In this document: piece after piece, positions 26,668-35,639 of the stretch
How positions within the stretch are numbered: position 1 is the stretch's first letter
Layout: every line of letters starts with the position of its first letter
From: Flavobacterium sp. CFS9
Lineage (GTDB): Bacteria; Bacteroidota; Bacteroidia; Flavobacteriales; Flavobacteriaceae
Length of the DNA: 64,000 bases
Direction: 5' to 3'
NCBI RefSeq assembly: GCF_041154745.1
Contig: NZ_AP031573.1
Span: forward strand, 5,270,001-5,334,000
Notes under the pieces: generated by a model
The model's database searches: none
What the model saw: the letters and a program-made list of their open reading frames with translations, nothing else
Told to the model about the DNA's origin: nothing
Made by a program: the position numbers and the translations under genes

Positions 26668-29600
26668 ATGAAAAAAACAGATATTGCTATTGTAGGTTTG
26701 TCCTGCCTGTTTCCCGGTGCAAAAAATCCAGAAGAATTTTGGCAGAATATCATCCATAAAGTCGACTCCACGCAAGTTGTTCCGGCAGATCGGATCGATC
26801 CGATTCACTTTAACGACAGCAAGGAAGCTACAGACCGATTCTATTGTAATCGCGGCGGATTTATTCCTGATTATGAATTCGACCCAACAGCATTTGGTAT
26901 TTTACCACTTGCTGTTGAAGGCACTGAACCTGACCATTTATTAACACTTGACCTTGTTCAGAAAGCGCTAGAAGATGCAGGTGTATTCCGAAAAAAAGTT
27001 TCATTGGAACGAACCGGAATCGTCATCGGGAAAGGAAATTACACTGGTCCCGGAGCTACGCGTGCCATTGAAATTGTGCGTACAGGAGAACAAATTTCCT
27101 CGCTTTTGCAAGAACTATTGCCGGAAGTATCTTCCTCAGATATTAAAAAAATAAAAGAAGCCTTTCAGGAACGTAAAGGACGGTTTTCGGCAGATACCGC
27201 AATGGGGTTAATTCCCAATCTTGTGGCCTCATTAGTCTCCAACCGATTCAATCTTGGAGGCGTTGCTTTCACCGTTGATGCGGCCTGTGCAAGCGCTTTG
27301 GTAGCTGTAGATCACGCTGTACAAGAATTGCTGCGTGGCCGAAGCGATATGATGATTGCGGGAGGAGTCCATACTGGTCAAAATGCTGCATTTTGGAGCA
27401 TATTCAGCCAATTGGGAGCATTATCCCATCAGCAGCAAATCAAGCCGTTTAGCGAAGATGCGGACGGATTACTTATTGGTGAAGGCTGCGGTTTTGTTGT
27501 CCTAAAACGGTTAGACGACGCTATACGCGATCAGGATAAAATTTATGCCGTTATTAAAGGAGTTGGTATCAGCAGTGATGGCAATGGAACAAGCGTGATG
27601 AGCCCTTCTGTAAAAGGTCAGTTAAAAGCACTGGAACAAGCATGGTCAAATGCCAGTTTAGATAAAGAACAAATCGGTTATCTGGAAGCTCATGGCACCG
27701 GAACTCCATTAGGTGATAAAACAGAACTGCAGACTCTGGCTCAGTTTTTTGGCAAAGAAGAAACCGCCGCACGAGCCGGTATAGGATCTGTTAAATCCAA
27801 TATAGGGCATGCCATGCCTGCTGCCGGAATAGCGGGTTTGATCAAGACTTGTCTGGCCTTGCACCACGACATATTGCCGCCTACCTTATATTGTGAAAAC
27901 CCAACTGCCTCTATACAAGACACCAGATTTACACCGATACAGGAAGCTAAGAGCTGGTCACAAACCGGTTTACCCAAAATCGCAGCAGTAAATGCATTTG
28001 GATTTGGAGGGATCAACGCACACGTAGTTTTAAAAGGGTATGATATTCCCAAAAAAGACGAAGTGTTGTTGCTTGCAAGGGAAACCCATGAAGCATTGCT
28101 TTCTGCACTTCAGGATAATAATACTGCTGTGGGAGATGGTGATTATCGTATCGCACTCTTTGATCCAACACCAGATCGTATCCAAAAAGCAATCAAAATT
28201 GTTACTAAAAATAATGCCTGGCGCAATAAACAAGATATATGGTACACCTCCACTCCTCTCTTACAAGACGGTGGCAAACTGGCTTTTGTATTCCCGGGAT
28301 TAGATGGTTTAGAAAAAGGTGAAGTGGAAACAGTCAGTCGCTATTTTGGATTGACCCCTCCCATAGAAACAGCAGGTGAAGGACTGCTGAACGACGCATT
28401 AGGTATTTTTAACAATTGTGGCATACTAGACAGTTCCTTAAAAAAATTAGGGATCTATCCGGATATGAATGCCGGACATAGTTTAGGAGAATGGCTGGCG
28501 GGATATGCTTCAGATTTGGCCGAAGCCAGTTCAGTCAAGGACCTGATCGATGTTCTTGATCCAAAAACATTTGAATTAAAAGATTCTAAATTCATTGCTA
28601 TTGGAGCAGGTCTTGAAGAGGTAAAGCCGTTGATTGAACAAATTCCGAATCTCTATGTTTCGAATGACAACTGTCCGCATCAGGTCATCCTGTGCGGTAC
28701 CCTCGCTGCACTGCAGAAATTAACCCCTATACTAAAATCAAAACAGATATTCCATCAGATTTTACCGTTTCAATCCGGTTTTCATTCTCCTTTTGTTGCG
28801 GATAAACTGGATGTGATCTTAGCGGGCATGGAAAAAGTACAATTCCAAAAAACAAAAATTCCGTTGTGGTCAGCCACTACGCTCCTGCCTTATCCGGCAG
28901 ATCTAAAGTCTATCCGTAAATTAAGCGCCGAACATCTGGTACAGCCTGTAAGGTTCAGGGAACTCACCGAAAAACTTTATGATGAAGGAGTCCGTTTTTT
29001 TGTTCAGGTGGGTACAGGAGGATTAATTGGTTTTATCGATGATACACTAAAAGGGAGAGCCTTTAGTACCCTTGCCTCTAGTGTAGCCAATCGAACAGCC
29101 CTTGCTCAGCTGCAACGGGTAGTAGCCGCATTATTTGTAGAAGGAAAAGTTCTGGCACTTGACTTTTTAGACATCCAAAATCACAGAAAAATAGTCCCTA
29201 AAAAAGGCATAAAATTACAACTAGGTTCCCCTATTATTCGCGATTTTGAAGCCCTGCAAAACTTAAGAAAATCGATCGATACGGTACAACCGAAAAAGGT
29301 TTTAGCGGAAGCAAAAGTAAGTCATCCATTGGTCCGTGCATTTCAGGACAATATCGCCGATATGATCCGAATGCAGGAAGAAGTATTGGACGTCTTTCAA
29401 AATCATACACAAACACAAACTGTTGTTTCGACACCGGTTTTAACGAAAAAACAACTGGCCGACGGTCCTTTTACAAAAGCACTACACGTCAATTTAGACA
29501 CACATCCTTATCTCATTGATCACAGTCTTTTGCGACAACCCAAAGGCTGGTCCGATGTGGCAGATATGGAACCTGTGATTCCGATGACCATGATTTTTGA

Positions 29601-30906
29601 ATTACTGGCAGAAGCCGCGCAAGCGGAACAGCCGGCAACCAAAATTCACAAGATCATGAACGTGAGTGTATTTCAATGGATGAATGTTGCCAAACCTTTT
29701 GAAAAAACGATAAAAGGTATCTGGCGCTCAGACAATCACGCCTATCTGGATGTTGAGAATTTTGCCAATGCCGAAGTACTTTTAGCAGCATCACATCCGC
29801 AACAGCCTGCTTTTGATCTGTCTATAGGCGAACGACTGCCTATCGAACGAACTCCTTTGGAAATCTATGAGAAGCACATGTTTCATGGAGAAAAATATCA
29901 GGGCATTACGGTGGTGTCTGCTGTTGGAAAAAAAGGCATTACAGGACAAATAAAAGGTAATGGTGGTAAGGGTTCCTTATTGGATAATGCAGGACAATTA
30001 TTTGGATTATGGCTTCAGCTTACCTTAACCAAAGACCGAATTGCTTTTCCGGTGAAAATCAGGCAAATCGAATTCTTCGAAGACCTGCACGATCAGGACG
30101 GTGAATTTGAGTGTACCTGTATACTGACTGAATTAAACGATGAATTTGCCATCGCTGACATTATTCTTCAAAGAGACGGAAAAGTTTGGTGCGCTATAAA
30201 AGGGTGGCAAAACCGAAGATTAGAAATTGACGAAGCTTTATGGAATGTTTCCATGTCACCGTTGCATAACCGTCTGTCGGAAGAAATTGCCCCACAGGTC
30301 TTTTTCTTTCATCAGGCCTACTCGCGCGTCAGTTCCTGGGATTTTATATTGAAGCGTTATTTCAATCAAAGGGAAAAACAATACTATCAGGAACTCCTGC
30401 CCAACCGCAGGAAGAACTGGATGGTGAGCCGTGTAGCCGTGAAAGATGCCGTACGACAGGTGCTGAGTGAAAAGAAAAAACAGCCCAGTTATCCCATCAC
30501 CTTTGAAATTTATTCTGATAAAGCAGGCAAACCTCATCTTAAAGGCAATGCTACAGAACAGATTCAGATCTCACTGGCCCATAAAGGAAAAGATGCCGTA
30601 GCCATTGCGCGGCACGATAAACCGGTGGGTATTGACATGGAAATCATTGCCGAACGCAGTCCTGAATTTTATCAATTGGTATTCACTGGTACAGAATCAG
30701 CCTTGTTAGAAGGTCGAGATCAGGCCGAATGGACCACCCGATTCTGGGTAGCAAAAGAAGCCTATGGAAAATTGTTGGGAACGGGACTGAAAGGAAACCC
30801 AAAAAGACACGAAGTAACCTGCATACAAGGCGATCATCTGTGGATCGATCAAATTGAAATTAAAACAATCAAACACCTAAATTATATTATCGGATGGACA
30901 CTTTAA
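26668..30906 (+). CDS. PUFA-synthase-like partner: KS-AT-DH-PPTase
   Basis: A 1412-residue partner of the preceding synthase, 21 nt downstream. KS about residues 1-430 with an intact triad Cys207 (DAACASAL), His342 (EAHGTGT) and His381 (SNIGHAMPAAG), so it is not a chain-length factor lacking Cys. AT-like domain about 535-820 with FPGLDG in place of the usual FPGQGxQ, but with Ser605 (GHSLGE) and His706 (GFHSPF). DH double hotdog about 930-1240 with His952 (HPYLIDH) and Asp1106/Gln1110 (DNAGQ). C-terminal Sfp-type phosphopantetheinyl transferase about 1300-1412 with Asp1323/Glu1325 (GIDMEI) and Lys1363/Glu1364/Lys1368 (WVAKEAYGK). It has no ACP or KR, so it must work with the first protein and the small ACP. 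The PPTase probably charges all three carriers. Confidence 0.92.
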   Translation: MKKTDIAIVGLSCLFPGAKNPEEFWQNIIHKVDSTQVVPADRIDPIHFNDSKEATDRFYCNRGGFIPDYEFDPTAFGILPLAVEGTEPDHLLTLDLVQKALEDAGVFRKKVSLERTGIVIGKGNYTGPGATRAIEIVRTGEQISSLLQELLPEVSSSDIKKIKEAFQERKGRFSADTAMGLIPNLVASLVSNRFNLGGVAFTVDAACASALVAVDHAVQELLRGRSDMMIAGGVHTGQNAAFWSIFSQLGALSHQQQIKPFSEDADGLLIGEGCGFVVLKRLDDAIRDQDKIYAVIKGVGISSDGNGTSVMSPSVKGQLKALEQAWSNASLDKEQIGYLEAHGTGTPLGDKTELQTLAQFFGKEETAARAGIGSVKSNIGHAMPAAGIAGLIKTCLALHHDILPPTLYCENPTASIQDTRFTPIQEAKSWSQTGLPKIAAVNAFGFGGINAHVVLKGYDIPKKDEVLLLARETHEALLSALQDNNTAVGDGDYRIALFDPTPDRIQKAIKIVTKNNAWRNKQDIWYTSTPLLQDGGKLAFVFPGLDGLEKGEVETVSRYFGLTPPIETAGEGLLNDALGIFNNCGILDSSLKKLGIYPDMNAGHSLGEWLAGYASDLAEASSVKDLIDVLDPKTFELKDSKFIAIGAGLEEVKPLIEQIPNLYVSNDNCPHQVILCGTLAALQKLTPILKSKQIFHQILPFQSGFHSPFVADKLDVILAGMEKVQFQKTKIPLWSATTLLPYPADLKSIRKLSAEHLVQPVRFRELTEKLYDEGVRFFVQVGTGGLIGFIDDTLKGRAFSTLASSVANRTALAQLQRVVAALFVEGKVLALDFLDIQNHRKIVPKKGIKLQLGSPIIRDFEALQNLRKSIDTVQPKKVLAEAKVSHPLVRAFQDNIADMIRMQEEVLDVFQNHTQTQTVVSTPVLTKKQLADGPFTKALHVNLDTHPYLIDHSLLRQPKGWSDVADMEPVIPMTMIFELLAEAAQAEQPATKIHKIMNVSVFQWMNVAKPFEKTIKGIWRSDNHAYLDVENFANAEVLLAASHPQQPAFDLSIGERLPIERTPLEIYEKHMFHGEKYQGITVVSAVGKKGITGQIKGNGGKGSLLDNAGQLFGLWLQLTLTKDRIAFPVKIRQIEFFEDLHDQDGEFECTCILTELNDEFAIADIILQRDGKVWCAIKGWQNRRLEIDEALWNVSMSPLHNRLSEEIAPQVFFFHQAYSRVSSWDFILKRYFNQREKQYYQELLPNRRKNWMVSRVAVKDAVRQVLSEKKKQPSYPITFEIYSDKAGKPHLKGNATEQIQISLAHKGKDAVAIARHDKPVGIDMEIIAERSPEFYQLVFTGTESALLEGRDQAEWTTRFWVAKEAYGKLLGTGLKGNPKRHEVTCIQGDHLWIDQIEIKTIKHLNYIIGWTL

Positions 30907-31193
30907 ACACGACATTAAAAAGAAATCATGAGGAGTTATTCAACCTGTTAAAAGGTTTTATTACAGAAATTATTGGTGAAGAATTTGTAGAAGAGATGGA
31001 TATCACTCCGGAGAGTTCGTTCACCAAAGATCTGGAAATGGACAGTATAGAGATTGTTTCTTTTTCAGAAAAAATCAAAGCACATTTTGGCGATCAGATC
31101 GATTTCACGGGCTGGCTGTCGGATATGGATTTGGATCAACTGATTAATCTTGATCTGAATAAGATCATTAATTATATCTACGAATGCCAATAA
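30894..31193 (+). CDS. Stand-alone acyl carrier protein
   Basis: A 99-residue acyl carrier protein with the phosphopantetheine motif DLEMDSIEIV, Ser51. It is slightly longer than a typical ACP because of an N-terminal extension of about 15 residues. It overlaps the end of the KS-AT-DH-PPTase gene by 13 nt and the following hydrolase gene by 10 nt, which implies translational coupling. It differs from the tandem ACPs of the first synthase (DSIEI versus DSIKR), so it may have a separate task: carrying a starter unit, handing the finished chain to the acyltransferases, or feeding the hydrolase. Confidence 0.92.
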   Translation: MDTLNTTLKRNHEELFNLLKGFITEIIGEEFVEEMDITPESSFTKDLEMDSIEIVSFSEKIKAHFGDQIDFTGWLSDMDLDQLINLDLNKIINYIYECQ

Positions 31194-31966
31194 TTACAGT
31201 TAATAATAAAAAAGTTCACGTACAGGAACTGAATAAAGATGCTGAAGATACCGTCGTACTGATCCACGGTATGTTTAGTAATCTTTCTATTTATTATTTT
31301 AACATTGCTCCCATTTTGGCACAGCACTTTCATGTGGTCATGTACGATCTGAAAAGTCATGGCAGAAGTGAGCGCACCTTAGAAGGATACGATTTAGAAA
31401 CTATGTCCATTGATTTAATCGCAATGATGGATTGCCTCCAAATCAAAAAAGCACAACTTGTTGGCTATAGTTTTGGGGGACTTATTGCACTCCAAACTGC
31501 CTTGATCGCCCCTGAACGTGCAGACCAATTGGTTATCATCGAAGCACCCGATCCGAAAGATGAAAAGGCACGAGGTATTATCGAATCGTACAGCAAGGAA
31601 TTTCTGGAACATTACATCACCAATTTTACGGATACCACCAAAGTGAAAATGGGAAAAAGACAATTCGAAAAAAACCATCGGTTATACGAGTTCCTATTCC
31701 ACCAGACCAGTATCAAAGCAGATATGGTGAAAGAAAAAGATTTTCTGTATCAGGTTCCTATTTCCGAATTACGCATACCTACTCTGTTACTATATGGGAC
31801 AGCTTCCGACTGTAAACCGACGGGAGAATGGTTAGAATCTCAAATTGATACAGCCGAGCTGAAACTCATCGATGGAGATCACAATATTCCCATTCAGGCT
31901 CCCATTCAGATAGCAGAAACTATTGTTCAATTTTTAACTAACCCCTTATTACAGAACTATGGCTAA
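31184..31966 (+). CDS. Alpha/beta hydrolase (possible thioesterase)
   Basis: A 260-residue alpha/beta-hydrolase fold enzyme without signal peptide. The oxyanion motif is LIHGMF (His28-Gly29), the nucleophile elbow GYSFGG (Ser96), the acid probably Asp209 and the base His233 in DGDHNIP. Its position between the ACP gene (10-nt overlap) and the glycosyltransferase gene (8-nt overlap) suggests it releases the finished acyl chain from ACP or edits stalled chains. Related folds also include haloperoxidases and esterases, so thioesterase activity is inferred from context. Confidence 0.85.
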   Translation: MPIITVNNKKVHVQELNKDAEDTVVLIHGMFSNLSIYYFNIAPILAQHFHVVMYDLKSHGRSERTLEGYDLETMSIDLIAMMDCLQIKKAQLVGYSFGGLIALQTALIAPERADQLVIIEAPDPKDEKARGIIESYSKEFLEHYITNFTDTTKVKMGKRQFEKNHRLYEFLFHQTSIKADMVKEKDFLYQVPISELRIPTLLLYGTASDCKPTGEWLESQIDTAELKLIDGDHNIPIQAPIQIAETIVQFLTNPLLQNYG

Positions 31967-34364
31967 ATTTGTATTTGTTGTTCCCCCACTAACAGGTCAT
32001 GTCAATCCAACATTGAGTATTGGTGCCGAACTTTTAGAAAGAGGACATGAAGTAGCGTGGATTAGTCTTGACCAAAACTTAAAGTCCAAACTTCCTGCAG
32101 GCGGACAGCTATTGCTTATCCAATACGATCAGACTGACGAAGAAAAAAGAGAGAGCGAACACTATCTGGACATCATTTCAAAAAAGGTCGTTTACGGTAT
32201 TGAAAGTATCAAGTTTTTATACGACGAAGTATTGATCCCTTTAAACAGACATTGTTATAACGGAATTGTTAAGCTGCTGGAAATCTACCAGCCGGATTTG
32301 GTTATTGGTGATCATCAATTATTTGCGGCGGCAATTGCGGCAAAAAAAGTGAATCGTCCTTATGCGACCTCCGTAACCGCCCCGGCAGCAATCAAAATTA
32401 TTAGTGAGTTGCCAAAAGTACACGAATGGGAAGTCAATCAAATCATGGCGCTGCAAGAAGAGCTTGGTGTCAAAGAAAACCAATCTTTGGCTTGCTCTGA
32501 TCTTCTTACTTTAGTGTTAACCTCTCAATATTTCTTTGGAGAAATGGATCTCAACTCCAACTATCAATTTACCGGTCCGGTACTAACAGAACGCCGTGTA
32601 TCTAATGATTTTGATTGGGAGCGTTTGAAAAATAGTCAAGAAAAAAAGATTTTAGTCAGCATCGGTACCACATTCGACCACGAGCATAAGAAAGTATTTT
32701 TTCAAAAGGTAATCGATGCATTTCAAGAGGAAGATCTAACAGTTGTAGTGGTTTCAGATCCCGATTTATTTGATCAGTGGCCTGAAAATTTTATGGTCTA
32801 TGCGCAAATTCCTCAATTGGATTTGTTACCTCATTTAGATGCTGTCGTGTGCCACGGCGGACATAATACCGTTTCTGAAGCCCTCTCACATGGTCTGCCG
32901 CTTGTTGTCATTCCAATTGCATACGATCAGTCACATGTTGCGGGACGTGTCGTGCGTACGGGTGCAGGTGAACGTCTCAATTTTAACCGATTTAAAGCAA
33001 ACCACTTAAGAACCAGTGTTCATGATATCCTGAACAATCCTCAATATCGGGAAGCGGCTCTAAAAGTTCGTCAATCTTTCATTGACGCAGGCGGAACAAA
33101 GACCGCAGCAGATTTACTCGAACATGCCATACTTTCTGCACAGCGGTCTACTGAATCTCCTGCCAAATTCCTTGTGGTTGTTCCGCCTTTCTTCGGGCAT
33201 ATCAGTCCGACATTGAGTCTGGGTGCCAGTTTATTGGCTCGTGGTCATGAAGTCAAATGGTTTGGTATTACACCTTTGGCGAAAGAACATATTCCTGAAG
33301 GAGGTACTTATATCTATCCCAAAGAGGAACTCTTACCCTATCAGGAGGAACTTCAACGAATATTAAAACGCCAGGATGACGGTCCTTCCTGTTCGGGACC
33401 GGAAGTCATGAAATTAGCGCTGGAAGAAACCTATGTTCCATTTGCTAAAATGATGATGCCGGGCTTAGAAACACTACTTGGGCAATGGCAGCCTGATGTA
33501 GTCATTAATGACTGTATCACTTTTGGCGGCGCTTTATTCGCACACAAACATCGTATCCCGTCTGTGACAACAACCCCGGTACCACCGGATGTTATGGGGG
33601 ATACCGAAAAAAGTGCTCCTAAAATATTTGAATGGCAGCAAAATCTCATCAAAGAACTGCAAAAAGAAGTCGGTATTTCTGAAGAGGGCATATTCATCCA
33701 TTCGCATCGATTAAACCTCGTGTTCACTTCACAGGCATTTGCCGGTTTTGAGACCGTACCCCCGCACATGAAATTTGTTGGTCCTGTAAAAGGCCGTCCG
33801 AATAATAGTCCTTTTGACTGGGACCGATTAGCAGCCAGTACCACACCTAAAATATTTGTATCATTGGGTACTTTATTAGTGGATATCCGTAAAGACTTTT
33901 TTGGTAAACTCATTGAAGCATTTGCCGACCAGCCCGTTACAATTATTGCGGCAACACCGCCCGAGATATTTGACGAATGGCCTGATAATTTTATCGTAAA
34001 TGGTTTTGTCCCACAAGCTGCATTGATGCCTCAAATGGATATGGTGATCTGTCATGGTGGCTTCAATACTGTGAATGACACCTTTACTAATGGTCTGCCA
34101 ATGTTGATTACACCAATCGCTTACGATCATTTTCATACTGCAAAATTGATTGAACAGGCCGGCTGTGGCATTAGTATTCGATACAAACGACTTCGGATAG
34201 ACGACCTTAGAAAAACTGTCTTTGAGCTTTTAGAAAACCCTAAATACAGAAATGCAGCCAAAGAAGTGCAAACCGCTTTCTTAACAGCGGGTGGCAATGA
34301 CAAAGCAGTTGCATTATTAGAAGATTTTGTAAAACAAGAACGTTCGGTATTAGCTTCAGTATAA
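31959..34364 (+). CDS. Double-length MGT-type glycosyltransferase (two fused GT-B units)
   Basis: An 801-residue cytoplasmic enzyme made of two complete macrolide-glycosyltransferase-like (GT1) units of about 400 residues each. Each begins with a similar strand and catalytic-type His: GHVNP (His14) and GHISP (His414). The nucleotide-sugar motif recurs exactly 400 residues apart: HGGHNTVSEAL...YDQ (299-324) and HGGFNTVNDTF...YDH (699-724). In the second unit Glu307 becomes Asp707 and Gln324 becomes His724, positions that contact the sugar nucleotide in GT1 enzymes. It may add two sugars in turn, use two donors, or hold one active and one scaffold unit. Coupled to the hydrolase gene by an 8-nt overlap and 3 nt ahead of the acyltransferases; the acceptor is probably the lipid made by the synthase. 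Confidence 0.9.
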   Translation: MAKFVFVVPPLTGHVNPTLSIGAELLERGHEVAWISLDQNLKSKLPAGGQLLLIQYDQTDEEKRESEHYLDIISKKVVYGIESIKFLYDEVLIPLNRHCYNGIVKLLEIYQPDLVIGDHQLFAAAIAAKKVNRPYATSVTAPAAIKIISELPKVHEWEVNQIMALQEELGVKENQSLACSDLLTLVLTSQYFFGEMDLNSNYQFTGPVLTERRVSNDFDWERLKNSQEKKILVSIGTTFDHEHKKVFFQKVIDAFQEEDLTVVVVSDPDLFDQWPENFMVYAQIPQLDLLPHLDAVVCHGGHNTVSEALSHGLPLVVIPIAYDQSHVAGRVVRTGAGERLNFNRFKANHLRTSVHDILNNPQYREAALKVRQSFIDAGGTKTAADLLEHAILSAQRSTESPAKFLVVVPPFFGHISPTLSLGASLLARGHEVKWFGITPLAKEHIPEGGTYIYPKEELLPYQEELQRILKRQDDGPSCSGPEVMKLALEETYVPFAKMMMPGLETLLGQWQPDVVINDCITFGGALFAHKHRIPSVTTTPVPPDVMGDTEKSAPKIFEWQQNLIKELQKEVGISEEGIFIHSHRLNLVFTSQAFAGFETVPPHMKFVGPVKGRPNNSPFDWDRLAASTTPKIFVSLGTLLVDIRKDFFGKLIEAFADQPVTIIAATPPEIFDEWPDNFIVNGFVPQAALMPQMDMVICHGGFNTVNDTFTNGLPMLITPIAYDHFHTAKLIEQAGCGISIRYKRLRIDDLRKTVFELLENPKYRNAAKEVQTAFLTAGGNDKAVALLEDFVKQERSVLASV

Positions 34365-34367
34365 GAT

Positions 34368-35639
34368 ATGAAAAGAAGATTGTTATTTGGAGAGCGTATG
34401 CTTTTAGGTGAAGGAAAAGAACCTTTTAATGTTGTTATTCCTTTCCGTCTGCGCGGTGTATTTGAGGAAAAAGACATTCAGTACGCTTTAAGCAGACTTC
34501 AGAAAAAACATCCCTGGTTACGGGCACTCATCCACCTCGATGAGAAGAATATCCCATGGTTTGAAGTGCCTAAACTAACGAATCCAATTCCCATTCGCCT
34601 CGTAGAGCAAAAAAGCGAAGAAGACTGGAAACGAGAATCTATGCAAGAATTACAGACACTCTTTGACTATAAAAATAAACCTATGATTCGTTTGGTGTGG
34701 ATCAGAGGAAATGACAGCTCAGACATACTGCTGGTTTTTCATCACTGCCTCTGCGATGGTGGTTCTGCGATGAATTTGATTCATGAATTTCTAAAGGTAT
34801 TGGATCATCCAACAGCAGATATAGGCATTGAGAATCCTATTTTAGGCATCCACGACGTTGTTCCTTCTTCTATTTTAAATAGTAGCAAGCAAAAGTTTAA
34901 GGCAAAATTGATTGGCAGGCTGGCAACATTCGCCATCAAATGCATTCCCGTCAGCAAAAAAGCGATTGATCGACAGACAGACTATTTGATTCACTGGAAA
35001 TTAGATTCAGCCACGAGTCAGCAGCTTGTTTCACACTGCCAGTCACTAGACATCACCGTTAATACTTTTTTAAGTGCTATCGTATTGGATACCTTTAAAA
35101 AAGTACGCGGGAACAAAGCCTTTAATAAGGTTTCCTGCCCGGTAGATATCAGACGTTTTGCACCTCAGGTAAAAAAAGATCATATTTTCGCCTTTGGCCT
35201 GATGATCGTCCTGTCATCAAATCCTAAACTTGATTTCTCAGACAATTTACGTGAAATACAAAATCATGTAGACCGTAAAACAGCCAAACTTAATCCCTAT
35301 ATCACCATGATGGTTATGGAATCTGCCCATAAAGCATTACATAACTTTACAAAGCTTCTAAAACGAGGCAAGTCATCCAATGATTGTATGTTTTCCAACC
35401 TGGGACGTATTCAGATACCTCATCAATACCAATCTTTTGCGTTGGAAACTATTTTCAGTCCATCGGTCGTTGGACCTCTTGGCAATACAACCACCATCCT
35501 TACCTCTACTTATCAGGGTGTGATCGACTTCTCGTTTATGGGAAGCGAAGGTTATTTGCCTTATCATGAAGCTTTAGCCATTCGTGATGAAATAATTGAT
35601 TCTATTAAACGCCAACTAAATTATCAGGCAGCCTCATGA
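34368..35639 (+). CDS. Condensation-domain-like acyltransferase 1
   Basis: A 423-residue enzyme of the CoA-dependent acyltransferase/condensation superfamily (Pap, alcohol acetyltransferase and NRPS condensation relatives). The motif HHCLCDG (His125-Gly131) matches HHxxxDG; His126 is the expected general base. The N-terminal half starts RRLLFGERMLLGEGKEPFNVVIPFRLRG and the C-terminal half has PVDIRRFAP and CMFSNLGRIQIP, as in Pap-like proteins. I do not see a clear DFGWG motif. It probably transfers an acyl chain, directly from ACP or CoA, to a hydroxyl of the glycosylated product. It shares a 4-nt ATGA overlap with the paralogue behind it. Confidence 0.86.
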   Translation: MKRRLLFGERMLLGEGKEPFNVVIPFRLRGVFEEKDIQYALSRLQKKHPWLRALIHLDEKNIPWFEVPKLTNPIPIRLVEQKSEEDWKRESMQELQTLFDYKNKPMIRLVWIRGNDSSDILLVFHHCLCDGGSAMNLIHEFLKVLDHPTADIGIENPILGIHDVVPSSILNSSKQKFKAKLIGRLATFAIKCIPVSKKAIDRQTDYLIHWKLDSATSQQLVSHCQSLDITVNTFLSAIVLDTFKKVRGNKAFNKVSCPVDIRRFAPQVKKDHIFAFGLMIVLSSNPKLDFSDNLREIQNHVDRKTAKLNPYITMMVMESAHKALHNFTKLLKRGKSSNDCMFSNLGRIQIPHQYQSFALETIFSPSVVGPLGNTTTILTSTYQGVIDFSFMGSEGYLPYHEALAIRDEIIDSIKRQLNYQAAS

